Assembly: GCF_000195315.1 (NCBI RefSeq)
Contig: NC_015389.1
Span: 806,001-870,000 of the forward strand
Direction: 5' to 3'
DNA length: 64,000 bases
Origin: Coriobacterium glomerans PW2
Lineage (GTDB): Bacteria > Actinomycetota > Coriobacteriia > Coriobacteriales > Coriobacteriaceae
The position numbers were made by a program, and so were the translations under genes. The notes below the pieces were generated by a model. The model was not told the DNA's origin and made no database searches. It was given only the letters and a program-made list of their open reading frames with translations. Numbering within the stretch: position 1 is the first letter of the stretch; each line of letters starts with the position of its first letter. This document shows positions 34,435-44,158 of the stretch, piece after piece.

Positions 34435-35966
34435 TGCGTTACTATATGGGAATCGACGTCGGCACGGGAGAATCAAAAGGGGTGATCATCGACGAGAGCT
34501 GCACGATTGTCGCTCAGAAGACGCTCGCGCATGAAACGCAGAACCCGCGGCCCGGTTGGTATCAACATGACGCGGATGCGATCTGGTGGGGTGATTTCTG
34601 CCAGTTGTCACGCGAGCTGATCGCTGCCGCCAAAATCCCGGCCGAGCGCATAAGATGCGTGGGACTTTCAGCTCTGGGTTCTGACTGCGTTGCCGTTGAT
34701 GCGGATGGAGCAGCTCTCGCGCCTGCGATATTATATGGGATCGATGCACGAAGCGCACCGCAGATCAAAGAGCTTATCGCGGAGTACGGTGAGGACCGCG
34801 CGCGCGAGCTCATCGGCCACGATCCGTGTTCCTCGGATGTTTCGCCGAAGGTGCTCTGGTACAAAGAGAACATGCCTGACATACATGATCGTGCTGCAAA
34901 GTTTCTCACCGCTTCTTCCTTCTTGTGCGCGAAGCTCACCGGTAGATTCACGATCGACCGCTATCTCGCAGAGGACTTTCTGCCGATGTACGATCCCGTC
35001 AGCTGGCGCGTGGATTCAGAGCACATCTCGCGGTTTTGTCGTTCGGATCAGATGGCCGAAGTCTGCTCGGCGACCGATATAGCCGGATCGGTCACCGAGA
35101 TCGCCGCGAAGGCAACTGGACTTACAAAGGGGACGCCGGTTCTAGTGGGAACCGGCGACTCGGGTGCCGAGGCCATATCCACCGGTGTGTGCCGTCCCGG
35201 AGATCTCATGGTTCAACTGGGAAGTACGTGCTATATCATCTGCGTCACCGATCATCTGATCAACGATTCGAGGCTCTGGCCGGGATCATTCATCATTCCA
35301 GATCAGTTTGCCGTCTGCGCGGGCACGAACACGGCCGGATCTCTCACCGGGTGGCTGGGAGACGAACTCTATCGGGACGCCGTGGCAAGTGAGCGAACAG
35401 GCGGTCCGAATGTCTTTGAAGCTATGGCTTCAGAAGCGAAACGCATACCTCCCGGGTCCGAGGGTCTGATCTGTCTACCGTATTTTGCCGGCGAGCGCAC
35501 GCCGATCAATGATCCGGATGCGCGCGGTGTCTTCTTCGGTCTCACGCTGAGACATACGCGCGCCCACATGGTCAGAGCCGCGCTCGAGGGTATCGCATTT
35601 TCGATTGCCGCGCATATCTCGATTCTGGAACACGATCACGGCCTGCGGATCAATCGTATCGTTGCCGCCGGCGGCGGAACGAAGAATCCCGTGTGGCTGC
35701 AGGCGATCTCGGATGCGTGCTGCAAGGAAGTTTCGACGGCATCGGTCAGCATCGGCGCCAGCTATGGAGACGCATTGATGGCGGCACTTGCCGATGGTGC
35801 ATGCTCCAGTTGGAATGATCTCGCAGCTCGGGTCGGGAAGGGGATGACATTTGAACCCGATCGTGCAGCGAGCGCGCTCTTCACCGAACGAAAAGATCTC
35901 TTCGACAATCTATATCGGCGAAACAGTGATCTCATGCATGCCTTGGGATCAAATCGCACTTCGTGA
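34434..35966 (+). CDS. FGGY-family carbohydrate kinase (xylulokinase-like)
   Basis: A 510-residue kinase with the two actin-like domains: MGIDVGTGESKGVIIDE at the N-terminus and VAAGGGTKNPVWLQAISD near residue 405, both ATP-site motifs. It most resembles xylulokinase-type members. The start overlaps the BtpA stop by one base, so translation is coupled. As last gene of the frl-like operon it supplies a third kinase, which implies that the pathway handles more than one sugar. Substrate unknown. Confidence 0.87.
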   Translation: MRYYMGIDVGTGESKGVIIDESCTIVAQKTLAHETQNPRPGWYQHDADAIWWGDFCQLSRELIAAAKIPAERIRCVGLSALGSDCVAVDADGAALAPAILYGIDARSAPQIKELIAEYGEDRARELIGHDPCSSDVSPKVLWYKENMPDIHDRAAKFLTASSFLCAKLTGRFTIDRYLAEDFLPMYDPVSWRVDSEHISRFCRSDQMAEVCSATDIAGSVTEIAAKATGLTKGTPVLVGTGDSGAEAISTGVCRPGDLMVQLGSTCYIICVTDHLINDSRLWPGSFIIPDQFAVCAGTNTAGSLTGWLGDELYRDAVASERTGGPNVFEAMASEAKRIPPGSEGLICLPYFAGERTPINDPDARGVFFGLTLRHTRAHMVRAALEGIAFSIAAHISILEHDHGLRINRIVAAGGGTKNPVWLQAISDACCKEVSTASVSIGASYGDALMAALADGACSSWNDLAARVGKGMTFEPDRAASALFTERKDLFDNLYRRNSDLMHALGSNRTS

Positions 35967-35989
35967 TGATACCGAGTATCGATGTCCGC

Positions 35990-36754
35990 TCACATGCCGA
36001 GAACCTCAGAGCTCGTCGACTCGATACGTGCCTCCAGGTCTGCTGCCGGGATCCCTCGAAGCGTTGATATCGATGCCAGGCTCCTGGCAAGCGATTCGTC
36101 GATCAGCTCGGCTGCATAGGTCTCTCCGAGCACGGGAGGCGCATCGGTTTCGAGCAGCAAGCTGCCCACGGGAATGGTGCGCGCGTACTCCCGCCCGCGC
36201 TTCGTCGCGAGCATGCGCTCGTTGATGGAAAAATAGCACCCTGCGCTGCGTGCGCGCACCAGCTCATCGGAGCTGCCGGTGAACCAGTGAAAAATGCAGG
36301 CGTGTCGCGAGGTCAGCTCGAATCTCTCGAGCACATCGAGAACGGCCCCGGCCGAGCGGACCGCATGAATCGATAGCACCCGGCGACCGATGTCGCGATC
36401 GCGCACTGCGGCGGCCATGCGCGTCAGGACATCGAGCTGCATCTCCTGGGTGCCGGCGCACTTCCTGCCGGCATCCACTCCGATCTCCCCGATGAAGCGT
36501 GCATCGCGTACGGCTTCCATGAACCGTGCGATCTCGGTCTCGCCGCAGCGACCGTCAGCGAGCCACCAAGGGTGCAGACCGAGCCCTGTGCGAACGCGCG
36601 CGCATCCATCGAGCTGACGGTGGGCCGCCGCGGCGTCCGCGGGTGTCACTGAGACCGCGAGCATGTTGATATCGCGCTCCTGCGCTCCCTCGGCGACCTC
36701 GCGGCTGTTCGCCATGAGACTCAGATGGCAATGCATGTCATAGCGCCCCGTCAT
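35990..36754 (-). CDS. TatD-family metal-dependent hydrolase
   Basis: A 254-residue TatD-like nuclease or hydrolase. It has YDMHCHLSL (HxH), GLHPWW, GEIGVD (metal Glu), IHAVRS, FHWFTGS and LLETDAP. The start at 36754 overlaps the tcdA stop by 4 bp, and the open frame further upstream is a shadow of tcdA. It converges with the FGGY kinase gene with a 23-bp gap. Members have DNase or RNA-end processing activity. Confidence 0.9.
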   Translation of the reverse strand: MTGRYDMHCHLSLMANSREVAEGAQERDINMLAVSVTPADAAAAHRQLDGCARVRTGLGLHPWWLADGRCGETEIARFMEAVRDARFIGEIGVDAGRKCAGTQEMQLDVLTRMAAAVRDRDIGRRVLSIHAVRSAGAVLDVLERFELTSRHACIFHWFTGSSDELVRARSAGCYFSINERMLATKRGREYARTIPVGSLLLETDAPPVLGETYAAELIDESLARSLASISTLRGIPAADLEARIESTSSEVLGM

Positions 36755-37608
36755 CGGCGTGCGCTTCCCTGCGCTCGTCCGCTGCCGGAGCGGCGAGCGA
36801 GCGCGAGATGACTCCCATTGGCCGCTCGAACTCCGACACCGGAGATCTGTCGGATCACCTCGCCGGCGATCATCTGGCCCATGATGGGCGGCATGAAGCT
36901 CGCGGTGCCGAGATCGGATCGGTCCCGCCTGGTTGCACCCGCCCTCGCCCGGGTGGGCACCGGCACCTCGCATGAGTACAGGACGCGCAGATGATGGATG
37001 CCGCGGCGGCGGCATTCCTTTCGCATCACGCGCGACAGCGGGCAGTTGAGCGTCTCGTGAATATCGGCGATGCGCAGGCACTCCGGATGCAGCTTGTTGC
37101 CTCCGCCCATGCTGCTGATCAGATTGAGACCGCTGCGCTGGGCGAAGTCGGCGATGGCGAGCTTTGTGGAGACGGTGTCGAAGGCATCGACCGCGAAGTC
37201 GATCCGTCCTGCGGATGCATCGACCGCGTGCTCGATGAGCGCCTCGAGGTTGTCGGCGAGTACGAATGTGTCGAAGGCGACCACGTCTATGGAAGGATTG
37301 ATGTCTCTTATCATGTCGGCCATGACATCGATCTTGCGTCTGCCGATCGTGCTGTGAAATGCTATGGCCTGCCTGTTGATGTTGCTCGCGGATACCACAT
37401 CGCGATCCACGATCACAAGTCTGCCGACGCCGCCGCGCGCGAGCGCCTCGATGCAGTTGGACCCCACCCCTCCGCAGCCGAAGACCATGACGGTGGCGTC
37501 ATGCAGCCGCGCAAGCCCCTCGACGCCCATGATGATCTCGAGTTTCGATGTGGCGCTCTCTTGGATCGCCGTCTGCGGCTGAATGGTATTCGTTTCCCGC
37601 TTGCTCAT
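36751..37608 (-). CDS. tcdA: tRNA threonylcarbamoyladenosine dehydratase (ThiF/MoeB fold)
   Basis: A 285-residue E1-like enzyme that uses ATP to cyclise t6A37 of tRNA. The nucleotide loop GCGGVGS (44-50), DRDVVSASNINRQ and the DAFDTVSTK segment are typical of TcdA/CsdL. The ATG at 37608 gives a start consistent with the family; the Shine-Dalgarno is weak. It is the first gene of a two-gene unit with tatD and is divergent from ettA. Confidence 0.88.
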   Translation of the reverse strand: MSKRETNTIQPQTAIQESATSKLEIIMGVEGLARLHDATVMVFGCGGVGSNCIEALARGGVGRLVIVDRDVVSASNINRQAIAFHSTIGRRKIDVMADMIRDINPSIDVVAFDTFVLADNLEALIEHAVDASAGRIDFAVDAFDTVSTKLAIADFAQRSGLNLISSMGGGNKLHPECLRIADIHETLNCPLSRVMRKECRRRGIHHLRVLYSCEVPVPTRARAGATRRDRSDLGTASFMPPIMGQMIAGEVIRQISGVGVRAANGSHLALARRSGSGRAQGSARR

Positions 37609-37860
37609 GTCGTCGCGCTCAGCTTTCTCCCAGGTGCACCCGAGGGCCATTATAGAGGGTCCGCAGCTGCGAGCGGGGATTCGCCACATCTTGTCCGAAA
37701 CTCCGCTCACGGTGCGCAAACACCGCTGCGCAAACATGGTTTCGCCATGGAAATGCACGTGCGATCTCGTGCGGGCGCGCCCGGGTTTGAGACGATAGCC
37801 CGGCGCTGCGCCTGCTTCCACCATTCGGGTTCGCGCGCGCAATCAGATGTGAGGAGAGCC

Positions 37861-39540
37861 ATGGCGGAGTTCATCTATCAGATGTATCAGGCGCGCAAGG
37901 CGCACGGCGACAAGGTCATCTTGGACGATGTGACGCTGTCATTTTATCCGGGAGCCAAGATCGGCGTTGTCGGTCCCAACGGAATGGGCAAGTCCACGCT
38001 GCTCAAGATCATGGCGGGGATCGAGGACGTATCGAACGGCGATGCCCGACTGAGTCCTGGCTATACCGTCGGGATCCTGGAGCAGGAACCGGCGCTCGAT
38101 GAGGAGAAGACCGTCATCGAGAACGTGCGGATGGCTTTTTCAGACATGCTCGCCAACATCGAGCGCTTCAACCGCATCGGCGAGGAGATGTCTGAGCCCG
38201 ACGCGGACTTCGACGCCCTCATGGCCGAGATGGGTTCCCTGCAAGATGAGATCGATGCCGCCGACGCATGGGATATCGACAGCAGGCTCGGCGTCGCCAT
38301 GGACGCTCTGCAGCTTCCCGATTCCGATGCTCGCGTGCACCAGCTCTCGGGCGGTGAGCGTCGCCGTGTGGCACTATGTCGGCTGCTGCTCGAAGCACCC
38401 GACCTGCTGCTGCTTGACGAGCCCACGAACCATCTCGACGCCGAGTCGGTGCTCTGGCTCGAACACTTCTTGCAGGGCTACGCCGGCGCGGTGCTCGCCG
38501 TCACCCATGATCGATATTTTCTGGACAATGTCGCCGAGTGGATCTGCGAGGTCGATCGAGGCCATCTGTTCCCCTACAAGGGCAATTATTCGACCTACCT
38601 GGAGACGAAGGCGGCGCGCATCGCCGCGCAGGGCAAGCGCGACGCCCGTCTCGCCAAGCGCATGGAGGCGGAGCTGGAGTGGGTAAGATCGAGCCCCAGA
38701 GCTCGTCAGGCGAAGAGCCGAGCGCGCTTGGAGCGCTACGAGCAGATGGAGGCCGCGGCCAGGGAGTCCCAGAAGCTCGACTACGCGGATATCCGGATCC
38801 CCGTGGGGCCGCGCCTCGGCTCGAAGGTGCTCGTCGCCGAGCATCTCGTCTGCGCCGTCGGCGATCGCGTTCTTATCGATGATCTGAGCTTCTCGCTGCC
38901 GCGCAACGGCATCGTGGGTGTGATCGGCCCCAACGGCGTCGGCAAGACCACGCTGTTCAAGACGATCATGGGTCTGGTGCCCATGAGCGCGGGCACCCTC
39001 GACATCGGGGAGACGGTCAAGATCTCCTATGTGGATCAGATGCGCGAGGGGATCGATCCGAATCTCAGCCTGTGGGAGGTCGTCTCCAACGGAGATGACT
39101 TCATGATGGTCGGCGAGACGGAGGTACCGAGTCGCGCCTATGTCGCGAGCTTCGGCTTCAAAGGGCCCGACCAGCAGAAATCTGCCGGAGTGCTGTCCGG
39201 AGGGGAGCGCAACCGCTTGAATCTCGCGCTCACCCTGAAGCAGGGCGGCAACCTGCTCCTGCTTGACGAGCCCACCAACGACCTCGATGTCGAGACGCTC
39301 TCCTCGCTCGAGGCGGCGCTGCTGGAGTTTCCCGGCTGCTCGGTCGTCATCAGTCATGATCGCATGTTTCTGGATCGTGTGGCGACGCATATCCTCGCTT
39401 GGGAGGGCACCGATGAGCGTCCCGGGTCGTGGCACTGGTTCGAGGGCAACTTCCAAGCGTATCAGGAGAATCGCATCGAGCGCTTGGGTGAGGACGCCGC
39501 ACGTCCCCATCGGATCCATCGCAAGCTCACGAGGGACTAA
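37861..39540 (+). CDS. ettA: ABC-F translation factor, EttA-like
   Basis: A 559-residue soluble protein with two ABC ATPase domains: Walker A GPNGMGKST and GPNGVGKTT, signatures LSGGERRR and LSGGERNR, and Walker B LLLDEPTN in both. The linker is rich in Arg and Lys (RQAKSRARLERYEQ). EttA gates entry into elongation according to ATP/ADP. The start MAEFIYQMYQARKAHGDKVI is very close to EttA. Single-gene unit. Confidence 0.95.
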   Translation: MAEFIYQMYQARKAHGDKVILDDVTLSFYPGAKIGVVGPNGMGKSTLLKIMAGIEDVSNGDARLSPGYTVGILEQEPALDEEKTVIENVRMAFSDMLANIERFNRIGEEMSEPDADFDALMAEMGSLQDEIDAADAWDIDSRLGVAMDALQLPDSDARVHQLSGGERRRVALCRLLLEAPDLLLLDEPTNHLDAESVLWLEHFLQGYAGAVLAVTHDRYFLDNVAEWICEVDRGHLFPYKGNYSTYLETKAARIAAQGKRDARLAKRMEAELEWVRSSPRARQAKSRARLERYEQMEAAARESQKLDYADIRIPVGPRLGSKVLVAEHLVCAVGDRVLIDDLSFSLPRNGIVGVIGPNGVGKTTLFKTIMGLVPMSAGTLDIGETVKISYVDQMREGIDPNLSLWEVVSNGDDFMMVGETEVPSRAYVASFGFKGPDQQKSAGVLSGGERNRLNLALTLKQGGNLLLLDEPTNDLDVETLSSLEAALLEFPGCSVVISHDRMFLDRVATHILAWEGTDERPGSWHWFEGNFQAYQENRIERLGEDAARPHRIHRKLTRD

Positions 39541-39675
39541 AGAGCTTCGTTTCGATGCGGTCGATCCGAGTCGGCCACATCGAGATCTCAGGTTCGATTC
39601 TGCCACCGGGGAGGCGAGAATCTCAGCTTCGCGGCGGCAGACTCGAGCGATGCCGAGCACCCTCGGTCCGTGTGC

Positions 39676-40662
39676 TCATTGCTGCGCGCCGGCTCCGGGG
39701 GAGTCGGCGGCCCCGCTTTTGCCCGAGGCCCCGCTTTTGCCCGAGGCCCCGCTTTTGCCCGAGGCGTCGTTCTCGTCCGCGTTGCCGCTCTCGGTGTGGG
39801 GCCCTGTCCCATCGGGCGCGTCATTCGACGAGGCGTCTGAGGAGCCACCGCCCTTTTTGCCGGTGTCGGCTTTGCCGGTGTCGGGCGATTTCGGTGCCTT
39901 CGGCGATGCCTGGTTGTCGGTATCCGGTGCGACGGCGTCGTCGCGATCGGTTTTCGGGGGCGTCGCGGCCGCATCCTTTCCCCCCGTCAACTGCTTGGGT
40001 TCTTGTCGATCGGAGCGCTTGAAGATAGGCTCGGTCCTGTAACCGAGGCCGCTGCCGCGCGTCGCGAAGATGATGGCCGCTGCGCATAGCGCCACGGCGG
40101 CGATGGCGATGACGATCGAGAAGAGCGCGACTCGTCGTTGCGTCCTCGCGCGCTGCGCGGCCGCTTGGGATCGCAGCGTTGGGGGCGCGATGCGTCTCCC
40201 GCGCTCGGCTGCGTCTCCCGCGCTCTCATCGGTCCCCATCAGCGGCGCGCGCGGACCGTCCGGCCGAGACATCCCCGGCTCGCGATGCGCGTCCGCGCCG
40301 AAACCGATTGCGGCTCCGGCCGGCTCGCCGTTCTCGGCCGGGTTCTCGTCCTTCAGTCCCAGTGCCTTGGCTCCGCCCTTCAGCCTCTCGGCGCTCGCCG
40401 TGAGGAATCGCCGATAGAGCTGGGAGCAGATGATGGTCACAGCCGAGCTGATCGCGGCGCCGATGACCGAGCCGGCGATACCGATCTGCGACGCGAGCAC
40501 CACCGAGGTCGCCGCTGCAGCTGCTCCGGCGATGATCTGCGAGATCGAGATGCCATCGAACAGGCCCTCCTTCGGCTTCATCTGCCGGCCATCCGCACCG
40601 CTCGATCCGCTGTCCTCGCCTCGCCGGTCACCGGTCACATCGTAGTCTTGATCGCGCTTCAT
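39676..40662 (-). CDS. Uncharacterised membrane protein with Ser/Gly/Lys-repeat tail
   Basis: A 328-residue protein not assigned to a family. It has a hydrophobic Ala-rich stretch at about 38-75 (IIAGAAAAATSVVLASQIG), a second helix at about 178-200 (VALFSIVIAIAAVALCAAAIIF), and an extracellular low-complexity tail of about 120 residues rich in Asp, Lys, Gly and Ser. The tail ends in three copies of ASGKSG. The start at 40662 overlaps the glycosyltransferase stop by 4 bp, so the two are co-expressed. A role in the cell envelope is likely by context. Confidence 0.75.
   Translation of the reverse strand: MKRDQDYDVTGDRRGEDSGSSGADGRQMKPKEGLFDGISISQIIAGAAAAATSVVLASQIGIAGSVIGAAISSAVTIICSQLYRRFLTASAERLKGGAKALGLKDENPAENGEPAGAAIGFGADAHREPGMSRPDGPRAPLMGTDESAGDAAERGRRIAPPTLRSQAAAQRARTQRRVALFSIVIAIAAVALCAAAIIFATRGSGLGYRTEPIFKRSDRQEPKQLTGGKDAAATPPKTDRDDAVAPDTDNQASPKAPKSPDTGKADTGKKGGGSSDASSNDAPDGTGPHTESGNADENDASGKSGASGKSGASGKSGAADSPGAGAQQ
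39711..39764 (-). repeat. Three 18-bp tandem repeats
   Basis: Three identical 18-bp units (CCCCGCTTTTGCCCGAGG on the plus strand) encode repeated ASGKSG in the tail of the membrane protein. Exact identity at DNA level suggests recent expansion by slippage. Confidence 0.95.
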
Positions 40663-41786
40663 GACCGGATCCCCGTACGCTGCTGCTCGCCGGGCTGCTC
40701 GTCTGCGGCCGGCGTGGCGAGAGGCGGCATCGCCTCCCACGTCCGGTCACGGTATATCCTGCGCGCATCGCGCATGCCCTTGAGCAGTGCTGTAAGGCCG
40801 CTTTTGAACGTGCGGTCGACGGCGACGAGACGGATGATCTCCTTGGCGAAGGTGGCTGCCGTGCCCACGCCGAACAGGAGGCGATTGTAGTCGCCGTGCT
40901 CTCGAAAGTAACGCGCCATGTAGCCCCGGTTGCGCATGATGTGGTAGCGGTTCATATCCGAGGTGCCGTTGAGCTGCCTCACGTTGGCGATGTTCCAGTG
41001 CGCGATGTCGCGCGTTCGCTGCAGGATCAAATCGGCGCACACGATGGGGTCGGTGACCTTCGAGGCCAAATAGCCGTAGATCGCATCATCGAAGTAGATG
41101 AAGAAGCGCGGGTCGGGCAGACCGATTCTGTCGACGATGCACCGGGCGAACAGCCCCCCTTCGAAGCACAGGGTGTTCATAGGGCGGTAGCCCTCCGGAC
41201 CGAAGGCCGCCGGTGCGATCGGGTTGGGGATGCCCAGACTGTTGATGAAGCGGTACTGCCAGTAGAACGGACTGCCGTCATAGTCCAGCCGTGAGCCCTG
41301 TATGACAAGGTGCTCCCGGGTCCAGGGGGCGAGCAGCTCTATGGCATCGGGCATGACTGAAACATCGTCGTCCATGACCCAGAACCATCTCGCTCCGAGC
41401 TCCCAGGCCAGCCCGATGCCGGCTGAGAAGCCGCCCGCGCCACCGAGATTGTCCCTTTGCGGCGCGTAGACGACCCGGTCGGTGCCACCCGCCTCATCGG
41501 GGTGCTCGACATCTGTGCCCCAGCGGGCGCAGGCGCGCGCGGCGAGGTCCGCTACCATTGCTCGCGTCTGCTCGGAGTGCTCATTGTCCACCACGATGAT
41601 GCGCCAAGGGGCTCGGTTGAGAGCACAGATGCTGTCGATGAGCTTCGCGAGCAGCTCCTGTCGCTTGTACGTGACGACGATGAGGGCCAAGCCCTCGATG
41701 GAGTCGGTGCGACTCGGCATGTCCGATACCGTCTGCGAATCTGCGTCCGGCTGCGTGCCGTCGATGGAGGTCGTGGTCTCACTCAC
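40659..41786 (-). CDS. Family 2 glycosyltransferase (galactofuranosyltransferase-like)
   Basis: A 375-residue cytoplasmic GT-A enzyme. VVTYKRQELLAKLIDSI begins the fold, RDNLGGAGGFSAGI is typical of GlfT-like and rhamnosyl/galactofuranosyl transferases, and DDDV (residues in WVMDDDVSV) is the metal/sugar-nucleotide motif. The start is taken as the GTG at 41786; a start at 41720 is possible and the frame upstream is poor. It is divergent from nadE and overlaps the membrane protein gene. It likely builds a cell-surface glycan. Confidence 0.85.
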   Translation of the reverse strand: MSETTTSIDGTQPDADSQTVSDMPSRTDSIEGLALIVVTYKRQELLAKLIDSICALNRAPWRIIVVDNEHSEQTRAMVADLAARACARWGTDVEHPDEAGGTDRVVYAPQRDNLGGAGGFSAGIGLAWELGARWFWVMDDDVSVMPDAIELLAPWTREHLVIQGSRLDYDGSPFYWQYRFINSLGIPNPIAPAAFGPEGYRPMNTLCFEGGLFARCIVDRIGLPDPRFFIYFDDAIYGYLASKVTDPIVCADLILQRTRDIAHWNIANVRQLNGTSDMNRYHIMRNRGYMARYFREHGDYNRLLFGVGTAATFAKEIIRLVAVDRTFKSGLTALLKGMRDARRIYRDRTWEAMPPLATPAADEQPGEQQRTGIRS

Positions 41787-41997
41787 AGGATCTCGCTGCC
41801 TTTCTCCTCTGCGCGGCGCACGTTTCACGAAAAGTTCCGTCCCATTATAGGGTGCATCGTGCTTTCTGCATAAAGAAGCGGCGCAAAGTCTGCATCGAGC
41901 ACACAAGCGGGCGCGGGTGCGTATATAAAGAAGACTTGGCTACAATAATGTCAAAGGATCGATGCGCGCCGCGCGCGCCGTTGATGAGGAGCATGAG

Positions 41998-44079
41998 ATG
42001 GACCAGCGGGTTGGCGGAAGCACGCGCAACGGTGTGCGCGACCGCGCACATGACGGTTTCTTCCGCGTCGCCGCAGCGACGCCGGCGATCCGCGTCGCCG
42101 ATGTCGAGGCCAATGCCGCAGCGGCGCTGGCGCACATCCGCGCGGCGGCACGGCAGGGCGCGGGTGCGCTGGCCCTGCCCGAGCTGTGCCTCACGGGATA
42201 CACCTGTCAGGATCTCTTTTTGGACCGGACGCTCATCGACGCCGCCGAGCGCTCGCTGCGAGACATCCTCGCGCAGACGCGAGATCTTCCCCTCCTGTTC
42301 ACGATCGGTCTGCCCGTGGCGCACGGATCGGCGCTCTACAACTGCTGCGCCGTCTGCTGCGCAGGCCGCCTGCTCGGTCTTAGCGCCAAGAGGAACCTGC
42401 CCAACCACGGTGAGTTCTACGAGGCGCGCTGGTTTTCCCCCGCTCCCGCTGACGCCGTGCTCTCGGTTCGCCTCGCCGGGCAATCGGCCCCGCTTGGCTG
42501 GGGACTCGTCTTTTGCTGTTCAGATGACGGTATGGATGAGGTCGCGATCGGTGTGGAGATATGCGAGGATCTGTGGGTGGCCGATCCGCCCTCTGTCGAG
42601 ATGGCCCTCGCGCGGGGTGCCGCGGTCGTGTTGAACGCCTCGGCCAGCGATGAGATCATCGGCAAGGCGGATTATCGCTCGAGCCTCGTGAGCGCTCAGA
42701 GCGCCCGGCTCTTTTGCGCCTACGTCTACGCGGACGCGGGGGAGGGCGAGTCCACGACCGATCTCGTGTTCGCCGGAGAGAATCTGATCGCGGAGAACGG
42801 TCGCACGATCGCCGAGACCGATCTGTTCACGACGGACATGGCGAGCGCCGATATCGATCTCGACCGCCTTTGCGCGGAACGCCGCCGCTCGAGCACGTGG
42901 ACGGCGCGTGTCGCCGAAGGATCGGATGCGCGGAGCGTGCCGTTCTCATTCACCGGTTCCGCGCGCGCGCTCGCGAGCGACTCCCGGGCTCCTGCTGAAG
43001 CGCTGATGCGATCCGGTCTCACCACGTCGCGAATCTTTCCCCGCCTTCCGTTCGTACCAGCCGATACCGACGATCTGGCAGCGCGTTGCGAGCTGATCCT
43101 CGGCCTTCAGGCGGCCGGCCTCAAGACCCGACTTTCCCACACGCACGCCGAGCGGATCGTGATCGGCGTTTCCGGAGGGCTCGATTCCACTCTGGCGCTT
43201 CTCGTGTGCGCGCGCGCCTTCGATGATCTCGGACTCGCTCGCGCGGGCATCGTCGCCGTTTCCATGCCGGGCTTCGGTACGACGGGTCGCACGAAGGGTA
43301 ACGCCGAGCGACTCGCGCGCTCGCTGGACGCGACGTTTCGCGAGATCCCGATCGACGCGGCCGTACGGCAGCATTTCCGCGACATCGGCCACGACGCGCG
43401 CCTCACCGATGTGACCTACGAGAACAGTCAGGCTCGGGAGCGCACCCAGATCCTCATGGATCTGGCGAACCAGCTCGGCGCCCTCGTCATCGGCACAGGG
43501 GATCTCTCCGAGCTCGCGCTCGGATGGGCGACCTACAACGGCGACCATATGAGCATGTACGGTGTGAACGCGAGCGTGCCCAAGACGCTCGTCCGCCACC
43601 TCGTCGGATATGTCGCCGAGGCCTCAGCGGGAGAGATCGCCGACACGCTGAGCGACATTCTGGACACGCCCGTATCGCCCGAGCTGCTGCCGCCGGAGCC
43701 CGACGGAGCGATCGCGCAGCGAACCGAGGAACTCGTCGGACCCTATGAGCTGCATGACTATTTCCTCTATTATCTCCTGCGATTCGGTCTGTCGCCGGGC
43801 CGCATCTTCAGAACGGCGTGTCGCTCCTTCGATGGAACCTACGACCCTTCGACCATTCTATCTTGGCTCAGGGTCTTCTACAGGCGCTTCTTCTCCCAGC
43901 AGTTCAAGCGCAGCGCGCTGCCCGATGGTCCCAAGGTGGGTTCGGTGAGCCTGTCGCCGCGGGGGGACTGGCGCATGCCCAGCGATGCGAGCGCGCGGAT
44001 GTGGCTCGACGAGATCGACCGTCTCACCGAGACCCTCGCGAACGAAGTATCGATAGAATCTGCAGATTCGCAGATTTAA
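41998..44079 (+). CDS. nadE: Glutamine-hydrolysing NAD+ synthase
   Basis: A 693-residue two-domain enzyme. The N-terminal nitrilase-like glutaminase has its Glu-Lys-Cys triad at E62, K131 and C189 (GVEICEDLW). The C-terminal synthetase has the PP-loop SGGLDST at 392-398. It converts nicotinic acid adenine dinucleotide to NAD+ with ammonia from glutamine. The ATG at 41998 follows GAGGAGC by a short spacer. A TACAAT at 41941-41946 may be the -10. Confidence 0.96.
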   Translation: MDQRVGGSTRNGVRDRAHDGFFRVAAATPAIRVADVEANAAAALAHIRAAARQGAGALALPELCLTGYTCQDLFLDRTLIDAAERSLRDILAQTRDLPLLFTIGLPVAHGSALYNCCAVCCAGRLLGLSAKRNLPNHGEFYEARWFSPAPADAVLSVRLAGQSAPLGWGLVFCCSDDGMDEVAIGVEICEDLWVADPPSVEMALARGAAVVLNASASDEIIGKADYRSSLVSAQSARLFCAYVYADAGEGESTTDLVFAGENLIAENGRTIAETDLFTTDMASADIDLDRLCAERRRSSTWTARVAEGSDARSVPFSFTGSARALASDSRAPAEALMRSGLTTSRIFPRLPFVPADTDDLAARCELILGLQAAGLKTRLSHTHAERIVIGVSGGLDSTLALLVCARAFDDLGLARAGIVAVSMPGFGTTGRTKGNAERLARSLDATFREIPIDAAVRQHFRDIGHDARLTDVTYENSQARERTQILMDLANQLGALVIGTGDLSELALGWATYNGDHMSMYGVNASVPKTLVRHLVGYVAEASAGEIADTLSDILDTPVSPELLPPEPDGAIAQRTEELVGPYELHDYFLYYLLRFGLSPGRIFRTACRSFDGTYDPSTILSWLRVFYRRFFSQQFKRSALPDGPKVGSVSLSPRGDWRMPSDASARMWLDEIDRLTETLANEVSIESADSQI

Positions 44080-44158
44080 ATCGCGCGGAATGGATATATG
44101 CTACTGGAGGACAAACGTACGGCTGCCCGAGCGGCCGATAAGAGGTTGGGAGAGCATC

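Noticed and set aside
39585-39630. tRNA-like T-arm after ettA (GGTTCGATTC)
   Set aside because: Isolated word; no matching D-arm, anticodon arm or acceptor stem nearby.
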